Notes: generated by a model from the letters alone, not told the origin. Shown: positions 20,880 to 32,137, counted from the stretch's first letter. The stretch is DNA of 39,400 nt from Chara braunii (GCA_003427395.1 BFEA01000024.1:2959540-2998939); one strand, 5' to 3'. Made by a program: numbers and translations.

Positions 20880-21440
20880 CATGCCCACCATCACCAGGTA
20901 TGTGCCATCTCCCTTCTTCCTATCGCCCGTCCACCTGCCTTGCCGAGGACCTCCGTTCTACCACCTCTGGCTGTACAGTGTACAGGCAGTGGCCAGGCAA
21001 TGGCCGCCTGCTTGGCCTTGGATGCGCCCAGCAGTCGCTCATGTGCCCTGCCAGTGCGCCCCTCACCCTGGCCCTTGTGCTGGGCACGTGTGCTTGAGCG
21101 AGCAATGCAGCAGCGCTCACACCCGGCAGCCAGCGGCAAGAATGAGAGTGACCTCGTCTCACACCCTTTTGCGCAGATCGTGGCCTGGCCTGGCAACTTC
21201 GAGACAGCACGGCCTCTGTCCCAGTAGCTTCGCCCAGGGCCTCAGCATCTTGCAACCGACCGGTACTACCGGTTGGTTGTGGGATGCTGCGTACCCAACA
21301 AACCCACGGGGTTCCTGCTTCCTGATTGGCCGAAAAGGTTCAGGCCATGTCCTGTCTACGGTGTAGGCCGCCTTCACTTAGGACTGGGCCCCGATTTTAT
21401 AGAGGGCCGGGCCCCTTTTCTCACCTGCCTCTGCGAGGGG
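20880..21440 (-). repeat. Possible diverged LTR fragment of the chromovirus family
   Basis: Short similarities to the reverse complement of the copy 2 LTR occur in order: CCATCACCAGGTATGTGCC-type start, a CTCATGTGCCC / GCAGCAGCG stretch, CCAGTAGCTTC, and CCGCCTTCACTTAGG (21370). The stretches between them are not clearly alignable by eye, so this is a weak call. An inverted repeat lies inside it at 21243-21289. Confidence 0.3.
21243..21289. other. 47-bp inverted repeat
   Basis: CAGCATC and GATGCTG form the outer arms. CAACCGACCGGT and ACCGGTTGGTTG form the inner arms (11 of 12 bases pair) around a tiny loop. On RNA or single-stranded DNA this would fold into a strong hairpin. Confidence 0.75.
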
Positions 21441-21518
21441 CCCTTTTTCACTGTGGCAGTGGGCCGCATGCCTCGCACTCCCTCCCCAGCTTCCGAACCG
21501 GCCAGGGCCACGTCGGGG

Positions 21519-21692
21519 GGGGCCGGGGGGGAGGGGGGGCGCGGGTTGACCCCCTGGGGTGGTAGGGGGGGTTGTGAGGGCACCCCCTGTATTTTTCTCT
21601 TTTCAATTCGTTTTTTCCTTGGGGGGGGGGTGAAAAATTGAAAAACAAAATGATTGATTGGATTGATTGGTTGGTTGATTGATTGATTGAAT
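21519..21692. repeat. G-rich runs followed by TGATT-type repeats
   Basis: Poly(G) tracts at 21519-21570 and 21619-21628 are followed by an A-rich stretch and about 42 bp of (TGAT)n-like repeats (21651-21692). In reverse complement the order is AATC repeats, T-rich, C-rich, the same as at 33079-33255. Confidence 0.75.
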
Positions 21693-21724
21693 GAGAAAGC
21701 CGCTCGCAACAGCGCGCGGTAGTG

Positions 21725-22134
21725 TGAGAGAGCGAGGAAGGCAGCGGGAGCGGGGCAAGCAGTGGGAGCCGGGCAGGCAGTGGGAGCAAGAGAGGCAGTG
21801 GGAGTGGGAGCGGGGAGGCAGCAGGAGAAGGGGAGGCAGNNNNNNNNNNNNNNNNNNNNNNNNNNNNNNNNNNNNNNNNNNNNNNNNNNNNNNNNNNNNN
21901 NNNNNNNNNNNNNNNNNNNNNNNNNNNNNNNNNNNNNNNNNNNNNNNNNNNNNNNNNNNNNNNNNNNNNNNNNNNNNNNNNNNNNNNNNNNNNNNNNNNN
22001 NNNNNNNNNNNNNNNNNNNNNNNNNNNNNNNNNNNNNNNNNNNNNNNNNNGTGTGTCTGTGTGTGTGTGTGGGTGTGCGTGCGTGTGTGTGTGTGTGTGA
22101 CTGTGTGCGTGTGTGTGGGTGCGTGCGTGCGTGC

Positions 22135-22173
<39 letters not shown>

Positions 22174-22450
22174 GGGGAGGCAGCGAGAGCGGGAGACGGA
22201 GCGGGAGGCAGCAGGAGAGGGGGAGGCAGGGGGAGTGGGGAGGCAGCAGGAGAGGCAGCGGGAGAGGCAGTGGGGGAGGTTGCAGGAGCTGGAGCAGGAG
22301 AGGCAGCGGGGGCTGGAGCAGGAGAGGCAGCGGGAGCGGGAGCGGGAGAGGGAGCGGGAGCAGTGGAGGCAGTGGGAGCGGGAGCAGGAGAGGCAGCGGG
22401 AGAGACAGCGGGAGAGGCAGCGGGGGAGGTTGCAGGAGCTGGAGCAGGCA
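21725..22450 (+). repeat. GGGAGGCAGC-type minisatellite with an assembly gap and GT array
   Basis: Purine-rich units of the form GGGAG(C/A)(G/A)GGAGGCAGC flank a run of 211 unknown bases (21840-22050) and a GT/GTGC array (22051-22170). The same unit type resumes at 22171 and runs to about 22450, so the gap lies inside the array and its true length is unknown. Very long frames through here contain unknown residues and are artefacts. Confidence 0.9.
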
Positions 22451-22870
22451 ACACGGCTGCACAACGCCAAAAACGACTGCAAGGAACGACATGGCACGCA
22501 GGACATGCAGCGCAGCAACCGTGTAGTGAAGCACAAGACAACACAAACAAGGCAACCACACTGCAAATAACGACAGGGCAAGCGGACCAGCAGCTCGACA
22601 ACAGTGGAGCGAAGCACAAGGCATCCGCAACAAGGCAACCATCCAACAAGGCCCGCAAGCAGCAAACACGGAAGGCACGACCAGCAGAGGGGCAGCAAGG
22701 CAGCGGAGCAGCGAAGCGCAAGGCAACACCAACCACACGGCCACACCACACAGCAAACATATCAACCTGCATACAACCACATGCGAAGCAAGCGGGACAG
22801 GCAGCAGGGCAGCGGCGGAGCGCAGACGAGGCCGTCCACACATCCAACACGGAGCAAAGCAGCACATGAC
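22451..22870 (+). repeat. T-poor segment with diverged repeats
   Basis: This stretch is rich in A, C and G with few T. Motifs such as GAAGCACAAG(A/G)C and ACAAGGCAACC recur near 22525, 22550, 22610, 22635 and 22715, suggesting a very diverged tandem array of about 80-110 bp. The open frame through it is probably due to the lack of T, hence few stops. Confidence 0.5.
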
Positions 22871-23140
22871 CTACTCACATCACGATTGAACCCCACAGAC
22901 TGTTGGTTCCAACCACCCACTGAGCCAGGGAGACACTCCGACGAGCCTTCGTCATCACCCACATACAACACAGACATCCCGAACAGAGGGCCCCCCCTAA
23001 GAGTGCAGTTGGCACTCCGAACGAGGAACCACCGACTGTTTGGCACTAACTAAGGGTGCTCAGTTGGGCACACAGAAAAGTACTTAGAAAAAATCAGAGG
23101 GAGGACAGACAACAGGAAAAAGACTGACAGACATAAAACT

Positions 23141-23177
<37 letters not shown>

Positions 23178-23278
23178 CGCGGGGGGGAGGCGGCCCCCCC
23201 CCCAACAATCAATCAATCTTTTTTTATTTTATTTTTACATTTTTTTTTACAGTCAATCAATTGATCAATCAATCAATT
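22871..23278. repeat. Unassigned DNA, then GT, poly(C) and AATC/T-rich repeats
   Basis: No gene is seen at 22871-23143. (GT)n runs 23144-23175 and poly(C) is near 23193-23203. AATC repeats, a T-rich stretch and further AATC repeats then lead directly into the LTR start of copy 2 at 23279. Confidence 0.75.
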
Positions 23279-24380
23279 TGTGAGGAACAAGCCCTCAAGG
23301 GGCCTTATCAGACATCACATGTTTTGGGCTAAGGCCCCCGGCAAGCCGAGTGCCCGCCCTAAGTGAAGGCGGGCCTGAATATTTGTCAGAGGCCAAAATT
23401 CGCCATTTCCATATGTGGGTATTCAGGCTCTTCGCAGCACGCCAGTTGGTTGGGTAGATCCGTGAGCCTCACTAAGCTGCGTCATACAGTTGGCCCAGGC
23501 CTTGACAGTTGCTCCTCGGCACATACACACAAAGCAGGGCCGATACATTGGGAAGCAGGCCGCCGATCTTCGGAAAAGCAGTACTGCCTACGCACCTGCC
23601 TGGGGGCCCCGCACAGATGCAGCAAACAGCCCAAGTCCGGAGACTCAGGCTGTGCCCAACTGAAAAGGGCCCAGGCCCTCAACTGTAGTCTCGGGCCTCG
23701 GCACAGGGTCTGAATCCCAACCAGAAGCTACTGGAAGCTTCCAGCCAGGCCACATGCAGCATACAGGAGGCTGCCACTTCCATAAAAGAAGTGAGGCAGC
23801 CCAGGCCAGGCATTCTGGCCAGTGCTGGCAATGTGGAAGTGCTGCTGCGCTATTGCTTGATGCTGCGCTGCTGCCAAGGGCGCCGAGAGGGCGCGTAGTG
23901 GTGAAGTGGGGTGCTGCAGGGCAGCGGGGCGCAGACGACCATAGCCGGGCTGCTGGGCGCCAGGGGGTAATGCGGGCGATCGAGTGGTCTTCAGGAAAGG
24001 ATGCGAGTGTGGGGTAATCAAGGTCTGATTGATGGTGACGAGATACGTAGCTGGTGCATGAAGAGAGGTCGGCTATGGTGTTGACAGTCATGTACATTGG
24101 TCTTCGAGTGTCGAAGTGAGCCTGTTGCGTGAAGCAGATGTAGGTTGGATAGTCGGGTAGAGTAGGCTGGGCGCTGGGCGCCAGACAAAGAGGAGCGACT
24201 TTGGATACTGTGTTGGTGTGGCCTACGGGCTTGGACATTGACTCGTCACTTCATTGTATTGCTCTATATGGATGGTTTTCTCGGTGCATTTGTACTCTCT
24301 GCTTGGACACAACTACTTGGACATCTGTGTGATTTTGCAACTTGGTTTTCTGTATATCGTTCACGCTCATATTCCTTGCA
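23279..24380 (+). repeat. 5' LTR of chromovirus copy 2
   Basis: It is 1,102 bp, starting TGTGAGGAAC and ending TTCCTTGCA, three bases before the primer binding site. It has a TATA-like CTATATGG near 24269, and the perfect palindrome CTGGAAGCTTCCAG at 23731-23744 that is conserved in the other LTRs. Its start is matched by the sequence after the polypurine tract at 31123. Confidence 0.92.
23731..23744. promoter_or_regulatory. Palindrome with heat-shock-element-like core in the LTR
   Basis: CTGGAAGCTTCCAG contains nGAAnnTTCn. It is perfect in all three LTRs here (23731, 31477 and 32430) and has one change in copy 1. Two adjoining units alone make a weak heat-shock element; an upstream AGAAG (5' LTR) or GGAAG (other two) adds a spaced third half-site. 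A function is inference. Confidence 0.35.
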
Positions 24381-24383
24381 GTT

Positions 24384-24395
24384 TGGTATCAGAGC
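24384..24395 (+). other. Primer binding site, initiator-Met tRNA type (copy 2)
   Basis: TGGTATCAGAGC, three bases after the LTR end, is complementary to the 3' end of initiator methionine tRNA. It primes minus-strand DNA synthesis. Confidence 0.92.
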
Positions 24396-25650
24396 TGGTT
24401 CGTGATCGCCGCTTACCTGACATCGGCGACATTGTTACTTGGTGCGCTGACGATGCTTCATGTGCAGTAAGGATACTTTGGCGCTGGTTCATTGTAGCGG
24501 GGCCTAGGTGGAGAGGCCGGCCGCTGGAAGGCTGTGGCGACAGCGGGTGTATGCATGATGATGAGAGTATGCTGACGTGGCATTTTGGCTGAGGTGGCAC
24601 TGCATTGCGTTGTGGGTGGTACCGAGGCTATTGACCGGTCATCGAAATGCACGCCGGTCGAATCGCTGAGAAATCTGTGTTGGGGACAGCTATCTCCAGG
24701 TACGTTCTTTCCATTCCTTATGTACCCTCTCAATCTCTTCTTACCGTGAGGAAGCGTGTCCAACTTGAGTGTCCTCTCTTTTGGAAAGGAGTCGTGTGCG
24801 CTCTATCTTGAGAGACGACATTCTTTCCGGTGGCGCATCTGGCAGGAGAGGGCGGTGCCTCTGAAGGGCCCTGGTTGAAGCACGGGTCACAGTCACCATG
24901 CCAAGCCATGGGTAGTAGTATACGCAGGCCATGCTGCTTTGTCCATTAAGGCTCTTTGCTGCACTGATAGAAGGGGTGTGCGGACTGACCAGTCCTACGT
25001 AGACGCTCCCAGACCGTCTATAAACATTTCTGGTTGGGCACTGAACTGTCCGCTGGCTGTGATCGTCGTTCTGATTGCGACGTTAAAGAATTCCTGAGGA
25101 CTCTCGGGGGCTGTCCTTAAATTGCCTCTTGATCAGCCAGATCAGTCAGACGTAAGGCTCGTTGCACGCGAGGGTAAACAAAGGGCAGGACTGATAAGCA
25201 TACTTCTTGGGCACAGGGGTGGGCCGTGGTTGCACACCTTAGACACTGCCGCTTGATGATGCTGATAGGTACGTTGGATATAGGGGAAGGGGATTCCAAT
25301 TGTGAACTGTACTGTGCATCAGTATCATATCCATTGTGCATACATCGGTTTACAGTAGTCTATTTTTATTTTGACTAGTTGGTTGACAGACTGCTAACAC
25401 CAAACAGACAGCCTAGTGTAGGACTGTAATCTACCATAGTCAGTTCTTCTCAAAGCTTCTGTGCAGAACTAATCATTATAGAAGTGGACTACATGTGTGC
25501 AGACTGTGTAGGTGCTGTTGATGCCGCTTGATAGTTAGCCTAGGTAACTCGCCGGACAATAAATTATTTTATTTATTTTTAGAACCGATCAGACGCATGT
25601 TGCGGTGGGTCCCAGAGAGGACATTAGTGCAGACAGCGTCTGCCTAGCCC
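24396..25650 (+). other. Untranslated leader of chromovirus copy 2
   Basis: About 1.25 kb before Gag, without a trustworthy coding frame. It matches the copy 1 leader (7328-5982, reverse complement) throughout, so its conservation reflects common descent of the copies. Confidence 0.8.
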
Positions 25651-27464
25651 ATGAGTGGATCAGAGGTTGGGGAGGATAGATCTGAAGATAGGAGGCAGAC
25701 AGGAAGGGATACCGGAAGGATACCCGTAGTGTTCCAGGTCCTACTACTACCAGGAGACTAAAGGAGACTAAGGGCCAAAGCTAGGGTCCGCAACCTAGAG
25801 ACTGCGAGAGCAGCAGCAAGAGCTGTAGAACGGGCGTTGGCAGCAGCAGCAGCGAGCGCGGTAGCAATGGCTACCTCTGCAGCAACATCTGCTGCGACCT
25901 CAACTGGTCAACAGACCAACTCACATGTCATCTCCAGTACGTCAGGAGCTGGCACTAGTCAGATGGCGGGTTCGCAATACAGCTTGCCGCCTCCACTCAC
26001 CCGGGAGCAGATGGGGCTCCAGCAAGTAGAAAGGATTCGCTTGAGGCTAGAGGAGGAACTTAAACAGGCAACTAAAAGAGAGAAAGAGATAAGAGATCGG
26101 AGTGTCAGACTAGAGGGTAGGAAGGCAGACAAAGCTGCACTAGAGGGGTTAGATGACTCAACCCTTAGTAATGCTGAAAAGATTCTTAAGGCGAGCGCTA
26201 TGTCCATGCAGGCGCAGGGAGAGAAAAATGGACGCCATGTAGGACACCCTGGACCAGATTCTTCAAGCCTTGCAGAGGCCAGGAATCCGGCCAGCAGCTT
26301 TGCCATCGCTGTCATTCTCAGCGATAACAGCCCCCTATGCCGCTCAGTGCGGACCATCACCAAGTAGTACATCAGCAGCAACCATGTCACAGACTGTTGT
26401 TTCTTCATCTTGTGGTCCAGCGACTGGAGCTACACCACAGTCGCCACCTGTCCCACCAGCGGGACAACAATTACCTTGGTACCCCCAAAACCCCTTGAAA
26501 CCACCTCCAACCTTCTTAGGAAACAAAAAGGATGAGGCTCTGGACACGTGGTTGAGAACGGTTCCAGTGTGGGTGAGGGCAAAAAGGACATTGTCAGAAG
26601 AGGAAGTGATAACTGCTGCATCCTACTTCGAGGGTTTAGCAGCTCACTGGCTTAATGGATTGGTAGCTTCAAAGGGGTTCGGCAGGAACATGGGTGATTG
26701 GGCGCAGACCCACACCCTAGAGAGCTTTATGGACTTAGTGGAGGCTCGATGGCACAACCCTCAGCAGGCACAGATTGCCGCGGATGGGCTATTAAAGCTT
26801 GGTGCTAGGGAGTACAAGTCAGTGCGAGAGTTTACCACTACCGTAGAGCGTCGGATTGTCGTCCCAAGAGTGGAATACAATCCACAAGTCAATCCACAAG
26901 TCTTATTGACCACGTTCTTAAGATGTCATCCCACAAACATCAATATATTGGCCAGGGAGGCTCGGCGTGAGTATCACACCTTTGAGACATTTAGTAAGAA
27001 GACCCTAGATTTAAAGGCTATGCTGGGTAGTGCTCAGACCCCTTCTACGGACGGGAGAAAGAAGAAGACTCCACAAGAGTGGAAGAAAAAGGGTAGTCGA
27101 TTGATGATGGTTGATTCCGAAGGGAATCAAACTGAGATTGATGACGTTTTTGAGCTTGTGGAGGGAACAGAGTTAGATGGCGAGGAGAGTGTTGAGGGTA
27201 GCAACCTCGCCGCAACAGTAAAGACTAAGGCAGGTGGCCGCGGTCAGCAACCGAAACAAAATAGCTGCTTGGGTAAGGGATGGTTTGGATCAGAAAGTTT
27301 GGCGGGACCGTTGGTCAAGGGGAGCTTGCATAAACTGCGGCGAGTACGGCCATACGCAGTTTAAGTGCAAGAACCCGAAGGTGTTGCAGAAGATCCCTCC
27401 TAAGGGTGGGTATCCTTCTTCTCTGTTTGGGGCCACTACAAGCTCTAGCTTGGGCAACACTTAG
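25651..27464 (+). pseudogene. Gag, chromovirus copy 2 (broken)
   Basis: The likely start is the ATG at 25651 (MSGSEV), shared with copy 1; an in-frame stop follows after about 35 codons. An Ala-rich stretch lies near 25800-25900 and a charged coiled-coil segment near 26010-26130 (LRLEEELKQA). A frameshift near 26215 and a TAG near 26240 follow. Next come a Pro-rich linker and the Gag capsid core (DTWLRTVPVWVRAKRTL at 26545, through DLKAML near 27025). After another shift near 27235 a complete nucleocapsid zinc knuckle follows, CINC-GEYGH-TQFKC (27331-27372, pattern CX2CX4HX4C), and the frame ends at 27464. Gag packages the RNA. The protein cannot be made whole here. Confidence 0.87.
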
Positions 27465-27479
27465 GGTCGGTAGAAGGTT

Positions 27480-29590
27480 TAACTACTTGTACTCTCGTTG
27501 AAGCGGGTGATATACCCTCCCCGTTTCAAGAGTTGGTCGAAGCTGTTGACTCCTTAGTCACCCCGCAGACGCATCCGGACCCATTTATACTCTGTACGTT
27601 GGATGTATCTGAACCCTTAGAGGACCTTCCAGGTGAGTGATCGCCAACGGACCCTCATGAGTCCTTGGTGGCATTGAGTAGAGGTCCTAGAGGGGAGCAC
27701 TTCATTGTGGAAGTTGGTGTAGGTGGTCGCAAGTGCGGCGCCTTTGTAGACATTGGTTCCAAGCGAAACTTCATAAGTCGCGACTGTGTTGATAGACTGC
27801 GCCTAAAGGACCGGGTGTAGCGCCCGAGTAGACCGGTAGCATCTACTTTGGCCAACAAAGAGCGCATGTTGGTGGAGGACTACGTTAAAGATGTAGTTTG
27901 CACTTTCTCCTACCCAGGAGAAGAGATAAGCCATATGATATCATTCTTGGTGAGCGATGATTTGCCCTTTGACGTGTTGTTGGGCATGTACTACCTCGAG
28001 GTTGCCAAGCCCCAGTTTGATTGGGACAAGAAGGTGTTGAAGCACGAGTTGCCTAATGGGAGAACCGTTAGACTGGCTGAGTATAAAGCGAGTAGGTTAA
28101 TAGACTCCTATGGGTGCTTATGCGCATCTGCCTTCTATAACTATTATAAACAAAACCAAGAGGAAGGAATGTACTTATTCTATCTCTCTGCAAAAGGGGA
28201 GGCCGTTAAAACACCCCCAGAGATAGAGACAATCGTCACTAAGTACCCTGATCTGTTTGAGGAGCCTACAGGAGTCGTAGAAAGGGAGGTTGTCCATGCC
28301 ATAGAGATCATCCCAGGTAGCAAGACATCTAAGGGAAAAATCTATAGGATGGCTCCACCCGATTTGGACAAGCTTCGGCGACAACTGAAAGAGCTCACAG
28401 AAAAGGGGTGGATTTGGCCTAGCACCTCCGCCTTTGGCTCACCAGTCTTATTCGTTCCAAAGAAAGGGGGAACACTTGCATTGATTATAGAGGCCTCAAT
28501 GCCATCACCGTTGAGAAAACAGGGCCTCTACCACGCATCGACGGCCTGTTGGATAGGGTGCAGAGGTGTAAGTACTATACCAAGATAAGCTTAAAATCCG
28601 GCTACCATCAGATTGCCATAAGACCAGAGGACCAGTACAAAACCACATTTTAGACCAGGTACGGTCTGTACGAGTTTGTGGTGATGCCCTTTGGCCTTTG
28701 CAATGCGCCGGGTACAACACGCCATGAATAGGACCTTCCATGTCTACTTGGATAAGTACGTTGTCGTGTACCTCGACGACATACTTATCTTTAGTAAGAT
28801 TGTTGAGGAGCATCCTCAGCATGTAGACAAGGTACTTTCACTCCTTCGGCGACATGAGTATAAGATAAACATAGAGAAATGCGAGTTCGGTCGCACTCGA
28901 ATCTTGTACTTGGGTCATGAAGCATCCGCGGATGGAATTAGGCCCAAAGATGCAAGGTGGCTAGGATACGTCACTGGCCACGACCCCAGTTTTTTTATTG
29001 AGGTCAGATCATTATTGGGAATGTGTGGTTGTTACCGCAATTTTGTAAAGAATTATAGTACGATCGCATCTCCCTTGACTGATCTAACTCGGCTTGACAC
29101 ACCATGGGAGTGCACCGACGAGTGTGAGGCAGCATTCAAGTGTTTGAAGCATGCTCTCATGCGTTGCGAGGTTCTCATGGTACCTGATCCGCAAAGGCCA
29201 TTTGTTGTAACCACTGACGCAAGCCAATACGACATTGGCGCAACGTTGGCTCAACAGGAAGGGAAAAAGTTGAGACCGGTCGAGTACATGAGCAAAAAAA
29301 TGCCATCAAAGAAGTTGGCAAAGTCCACCTACGAGAGGGAACTCATGCTCTCTACAAGGCACTTGTCCACTGGAGGTACTATCTGTTACGAAGGTTCTTC
29401 TATTTGAGAACCGACCATCAGACCCTCAAGTGGATCAAGACCCAACCAGTTCTTTCCGATGCGCTCAAACGTTGGATTGAAGTCATAGATCAGTATGACT
29501 TCAACCTGACTATGTGAAGGGAGAGTACAATAAGGTTGCCGACGCGTTGTCTGGAAGGGCAGATTACCTAGGTACGCTAATTTTCGAGTG
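27480..29590 (+). pseudogene. Protease, reverse transcriptase and RNase H, chromovirus copy 2 (broken)
   Basis: The protease active site reads VDIGS at 27746-27760, as in copy 1. A TAG near 27818 interrupts it; the frame reopens at 27848-28588 with the RT N-terminal part (FGSPVLFVPKKGG). A deletion of about 7 bases near 28475 shifts the frame just before CIDYRGLNAI. A TAG near 28652 and a deletion of about 5 bases near 28715 follow. The catalytic YLDD is intact (28769-28780). RNase H has TDAS (29212-29223), YERELM, then after another shift LRTDHQTLKWI near 29405-29435 and a TGA near 29516. The order and motifs identify the protein clearly; at least six lesions show that it is inactive. Confidence 0.88.
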
Positions 29591-31094
29591 CGGCTGATCT
29601 GAAGACGTGACTCGATCTTTGGGGGAAGCCTATCAGGAAGATCCCGTCACGATGGACATCATCAACAAATTGCAGGCCAAAGACAAGGCCACCACTAACG
29701 AGTTTGTGATGGTGGATGGGTTACTCTTTCTTGAAAAGGCAGGGTTTAAAAGGTTAGTTGTTCCATCTAGGGAAGTTTTGCGTAGTTTATTTTTAGGTGA
29801 GTGCCATGACGCAACAGGACATTTTGGCTACAGGAAGACTAGTGCTGATTTAGTACAATGATTCTGGTGGCCTGACATGCTAGACGATGCAAAGAAGTAC
29901 GTACAGACCTCCCAGGTTTGTCAGCGGGACAAGCTGCAGACTCAATATCCGCTGGGGTTACTCAAGTCTCTACCGATTCCTGCTGGCCCAGGGCAGAGTA
30001 TCTCCATGGACTTCATGGATACTCTCGTGACCAGCAAGAATGGCAAGAGGCAACTTCACTAAGTATGCTAGACAAATTGCCATGCCAGAGACTGCCAGGA
30101 CTGAACACGTCATCAAGTTATTCATGGATAACTGGGTGCGTGACTTTGGACTGCCAAAGACAATCGTTAGTGATATAGATGTGTGTTTCACAAGTGAGGT
30201 GTGGAAGAAGGCCGCTGAACAGATGGGCAGCCAGCTTCAGATGACTTCTAGGAATCATCCCGAAGCAAATGGGCAGGCTGAACAGATGAACGGTGTGGTG
30301 CAGCATCTGCTGAGGCATTACATCAAGCCCAGCCAGGATGATTGGGATGAGAAATTACCTCTCATCGCCAGCCTGTACAACAATGCTGTACACAGCACCA
30401 CCGGCATCAGTCCTAATCAGCTGCATCTGGGATGGAAACCTAGATCTGCTCTAGACTTCCTCCTGCCCGAAAATCGAACTGCTGCAACTCCTGGAACCAT
30501 TGAATTTGGTGTCCAGTATGAGAAATTGTTGCAGCAGACTGTTGAACACATCAAGAAATCTCAGGAAGCTATGATGGCTTCTGAGAACAAACGTCGCCGA
30601 CAGTCCACATTTCAGGTAGGTGAACGTGTCTGGGTCAAGGCTAGTGAGTTGGGACAGGAGTTTGGCATCTCTAGGAAACTAGTGCCTCAGTATTTCGGTC
30701 CCTGGGAAGTCCTGGATATTGTGGGGAATGATTTGGATGGTCCCTCGTACGTCATTCGTATCCCTGGTCACCTACGCACTTACCCTGTTTTTCACGCCTC
30801 CAAGCTTGCACCTTTCGCTGAGACAGCACACTTCCAACACGGAGATCTATGCTGCCCCCAACCATGGATGGCCACGTGGACGTCAACGACATCCTGGATC
30901 ACAGAGACACGCCTGTTCCCAAGCCACCTGGCAGGGGAAGACCTCCTAAACCTGCAATGGAATACAGAGTACATTTCAGGCATCACACTGATCCTAAGGA
31001 AGATCGATGGATTTCAAGGGAGGAATTTGTCAAAACAGCTCCTCAGATCGTGGCAGATTATGAGAAGAAACTGAATGGGAAGGCACCAGCATGA
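29591..31094 (+). pseudogene. Integrase and chromodomain, chromovirus copy 2 (broken)
   Basis: The zinc-binding part has HDATGHFGY near 29810 and VCQRD near 29920, but its first Cys is Ser (codon 29910-29912). A CGA-to-TGA stop lies at about 29860. The first catalytic Asp is in SMDFMDTL (near 30005). A deletion near 30050 shifts the frame; the rest is one long frame (30040 onward) with the second Asp in VSDIDVCFTS (near 30170), the Glu in HPEANGQAEQMN (near 30280), and a GPY/F-type module (QYFGPWEVLDIV, near 30690-30725). After one more shift near 30845 the chromodomain-like tail follows (DILDHRDTP, HTDPKEDRW, KTAPQIVADYEKK), ending at TGA 31092-31094. The chromodomain marks the element as a chromovirus. 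Confidence 0.9.
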
Positions 31095-31103
31095 AAGGAT
31101 TTC

Positions 31104-31122
31104 GAAGCTGAGGGGGATTGAA
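31104..31122 (+). other. Polypurine tract of chromovirus copy 2
   Basis: GAAGCTGAGGGGGATTGAA directly precedes the 3' LTR. This is the expected site for plus-strand priming. Copy 1 has a near-identical tract at 666-649 on the minus strand. Confidence 0.85.
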
Positions 31123-32137
31123 TGTGAGGAACAAGCCCTCAAGGGGCCCTATCAGACATCACATGTTCTGGGCTAAGGCCCCCAACAAGCCGAGTGCCCG
31201 CCCTAGGTGAAGGCGGGCCTGAATATTCGTCAGAGGCCAAAATTCGGCATTTCCATATGTGGGTATTCAGGCTCTTCGCAGCATGCCAGTTGGTTGGGTA
31301 GATGAGTGAGCCTCACTAAGCTGCATCATACAGTTGGCCCATGCCTTGACAGCCCCTCACAGATGCAGCAAACAGCCCAAGTCTGGAGACTCAGGCCGTG
31401 CGCAACTGAAAAGGGTCCAGGCCCTCAACTGTGGTCTCGTGCCTGGGCGCAGGGTCTGAGGCACAACCGGAAGCTACTGGAAGCTTCCAGCCAGGCCACA
31501 CGCAGCATCCAGGAGGCTGCCGCTTTCACAAAAGAAGTGAGGCAGCACTGGCCAGACCCAGGCCAGGCATTCTGGCCAGTGCTGGCAATGCGGAAGTGCT
31601 GCTGTGCTATCGCTTGATGCTGCGCTGCTGCCAAGGGCGCTGACGGGGCGTGTAGTGGTGAAGTGGGGTGCTGCAGGGCAGCAGGGCGCAGGCGGCCATA
31701 GCCCGGCTGCTGGGCACCAGGGGGTAATGCGGGCGATCGAGTGGTCTTCCGGGAAGGAGGCGAGTGTGGGGTAATCAAGCTCTGATTGAGGGTGACGAGA
31801 TACGTACCGGGTGCATGAAGAGAGGTCGGCTATGGTGTTGATAGCCATGTACATTGGTCTTCGAGTGTCGAAGTGAGCCTGTTGCGTGAACCAGATGTAG
31901 GTAGGATAGTCGGGTACAGTAGGCTGGGCGCTGGGTGCCAGACAAAGAGGAGCGACTTTGGATACTGTGTTGGTGTGGCCTACGGGTGTGGACATTGACT
32001 CATTACTTCATTGTATTGCTCTATATGGATGGTTTTCTCGGTGCATTTGTACTCTCTGCTTGGAAACGACTACTTGGAGATCTGTGTGATTTCGCAACTT
32101 GGTTTTCTGTATATCGTTCACGCTGATATTCCTTGCA
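31123..32137 (+). repeat. 3' LTR of chromovirus copy 2
   Basis: It is 1,015 bp, starting TGTGAGGAAC and ending TTCCTTGCA. It lacks about 95 bases present in the 5' LTR (the stretch at about 23510-23607) and has some small insertions. It is followed without a gap by another LTR piece. Confidence 0.9.

Larger units (their letters stand above)
23279..32137 (+). mobile_element. Ty3/gypsy chromovirus copy 2, full length but inactive
   Basis: This is an 8.86-kb element with both LTRs, PBS, leader, gag, protease, RT, RNase H, integrase, chromodomain and polypurine tract, in the sense direction of the surrounding B3 gene. It is inserted in an AATC-repeat tract: AATC units lie directly before 23279 and directly after the extra LTR end at 33078. 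No clean 5-bp target duplication could be picked out because of the repeats. In the first 230 or so bases the two LTRs differ at about a dozen positions by eye, so the insertion is not recent. Multiple stops and frameshifts disable all its genes. Confidence 0.92.

Noticed and set aside
21374-22869. Several open frames of 390-500 residues on both strands
   Set aside because: They run through 211 unknown bases and GT/GGGAGGCAGC repeats; no domain is present.
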